In this document: piece by piece, positions 6,424-7,042 of the stretch | Layout of the letters: every line of letters begins with the position of its first letter | How positions within the stretch are numbered: position 1 is the stretch's first letter | From: Ruminococcus sp. CAG:382 | GTDB taxonomy: Bacteria > Bacillota > Clostridia > Oscillospirales > CAG-382 | NCBI GenBank assembly: GCA_000433115.1 | Contig: FR892178.1 | Coordinates: 1 to 7,042, forward strand | Reading direction: 5' to 3' | Length of the DNA: 7,042 bases | Program-made: the position numbers and the translations under genes | The notes under the pieces: generated by a model | Database searches by the model: none | Seen by the model: the letters and a program-made list of their open reading frames with translations, nothing else | Told to the model about the DNA's origin: nothing

Positions 6424-7042
6424 AAAGCTTTTGCATTGTGAGTGCATCCTCTGCCATAGTGCCGTCGGATTCACATATCACAGTCGGATGTACGCCGAGA
6501 GATACGATTGCTTCGATAAAGCGCTCATAGGACGGGCCGTAGACGGTATCGTCAAAGGTGAGGTGCTTTTTTTCGCCCATTGCGGTGTATTCTATCTTTG
6601 AAAAATGGCAATGAAGGCTGTCGGCGTGTTCGGGTGACAGCTTTTCCGCTATCGTATCGAAAATACGCTTGAAGTCATCTGCCGAGGAAAGCCCGCCCTG
6701 AGTGCGGGCATTTATATGTCCGAAATCGACAACCGGACGGAAATGTCTTGTGCTTACATGGCAAAGCCGTATCACCTCGTCAAGTGTGCCGAGCTGGTTC
6801 ATTTTTCCCATTGTTTCGATGCCTGCCATTGCGGTGTATCCGTTTTCGTCAAGCGCCATAGCGGCTTTTGCAAGAGTTTCCTCGGCATAGCGCATTGCGG
6901 TCTCCCGGTCGAGCTTTGAGGCGCTGCCGCTGTGTACGACAAAAACGTCCGCACCGATAAGCGAACATACGCGGGCGGACGACAGGACGTAGCCGACTGA
7001 CTTATCCCGTTTTTCCTCCTCAACGGAGGAAAGTGAAATATA
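6395..7042 (-). CDS. Endonuclease IV-like (AP endonuclease 2 superfamily) TIM-barrel protein, N-terminus beyond window
   Basis: Members of this superfamily include endonuclease IV (Nfo), which cuts DNA at abasic sites, and sugar isomerases of the same fold. The frame is open to the right edge and gives 215 residues to the TAA at 6395; the start and first metal ligand lie outside. Numbering from the edge, Nfo-like landmarks are a YISLSSVEEEKRDKS stretch (1-15), HSGSASKLDRETA (37-49; His37 like Nfo His109), GIETMGKMNQLGT (74-86; Glu76 like Glu145), VVDFGHINAR (104-113; Asp106 and His109 like Asp179 and His182), HCHFSK (144-149; His144 like His216), GEKKHL (156-161; His160 like His231) and ICES (189-192; Glu191 like Glu261). 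The position of Nfo Asp229 holds Lys158. The order and spacing support a metal-binding Nfo-type barrel, but the substrate is not proven. It is the most upstream gene of the visible run. Confidence 0.85.
   Translation of the reverse strand, partial: YISLSSVEEEKRDKSVGYVLSSARVCSLIGADVFVVHSGSASKLDRETAMRYAEETLAKAAMALDENGYTAMAGIETMGKMNQLGTLDEVIRLCHVSTRHFRPVVDFGHINARTQGGLSSADDFKRIFDTIAEKLSPEHADSLHCHFSKIEYTAMGEKKHLTFDDTVYGPSYERFIEAIVSLGVHPTVICESDGTMAEDALTMQKLYEKESEENK

Overview
The window reads as an ordinary chromosomal stretch of a low-to-mid GC Gram-positive bacterium, most likely a gut-type clostridium (Oscillospirales/Ruminococcaceae-like). The basis is indirect: an NAD-dependent LigA, a single-domain biotin ligase, an M29 aminopeptidase, a lipoprotein with a Gram-positive style acidic linker, purine-rich Shine-Dalgarno sites and Clostridia-like protein sequences. 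The lineage call is an inference; no rRNA or other taxonomic marker is present.

All seven genes lie on the minus strand and are read from right to left. In transcription order they are: (1) an endonuclease IV-like TIM-barrel protein whose N-terminus lies beyond the right edge; (2) a membrane-anchored SanA/ElyC/YdcF (DUF218) protein, overlapping gene 1; (3) prmA, ribosomal protein L11 methyltransferase, overlapping gene 2 by ATGA; (4) ligA, NAD-dependent DNA ligase, 4 bases after prmA; (5) an M29 metallo-aminopeptidase, 24 bases after ligA; (6) a secreted lipoprotein of unknown function, 15 bases after gene 5; (7) birA, biotin-protein ligase, 6 bases after gene 6 and cut by the left edge.

The largest gap between genes is 24 bases, so the seven genes look like one polycistronic unit or a set of overlapping ones. 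I see no internal promoter, no terminator hairpin, no tRNA or rRNA, no mobile element, no CRISPR and no attachment site. No stretch longer than 300 bases lacks a gene. The gene contents are mostly unrelated housekeeping functions: DNA repair and replication, ribosome modification, peptide turnover, biotinylation and envelope. The one plausible functional link is that an AP-endonuclease-family protein and a DNA ligase share the run, which would fit base excision repair.

I found no convincing novel system. The items most worth a second look are the unrecognised lipoprotein, the changed metal-ligand position in the endonuclease IV-like protein, and the correct start of ligA.
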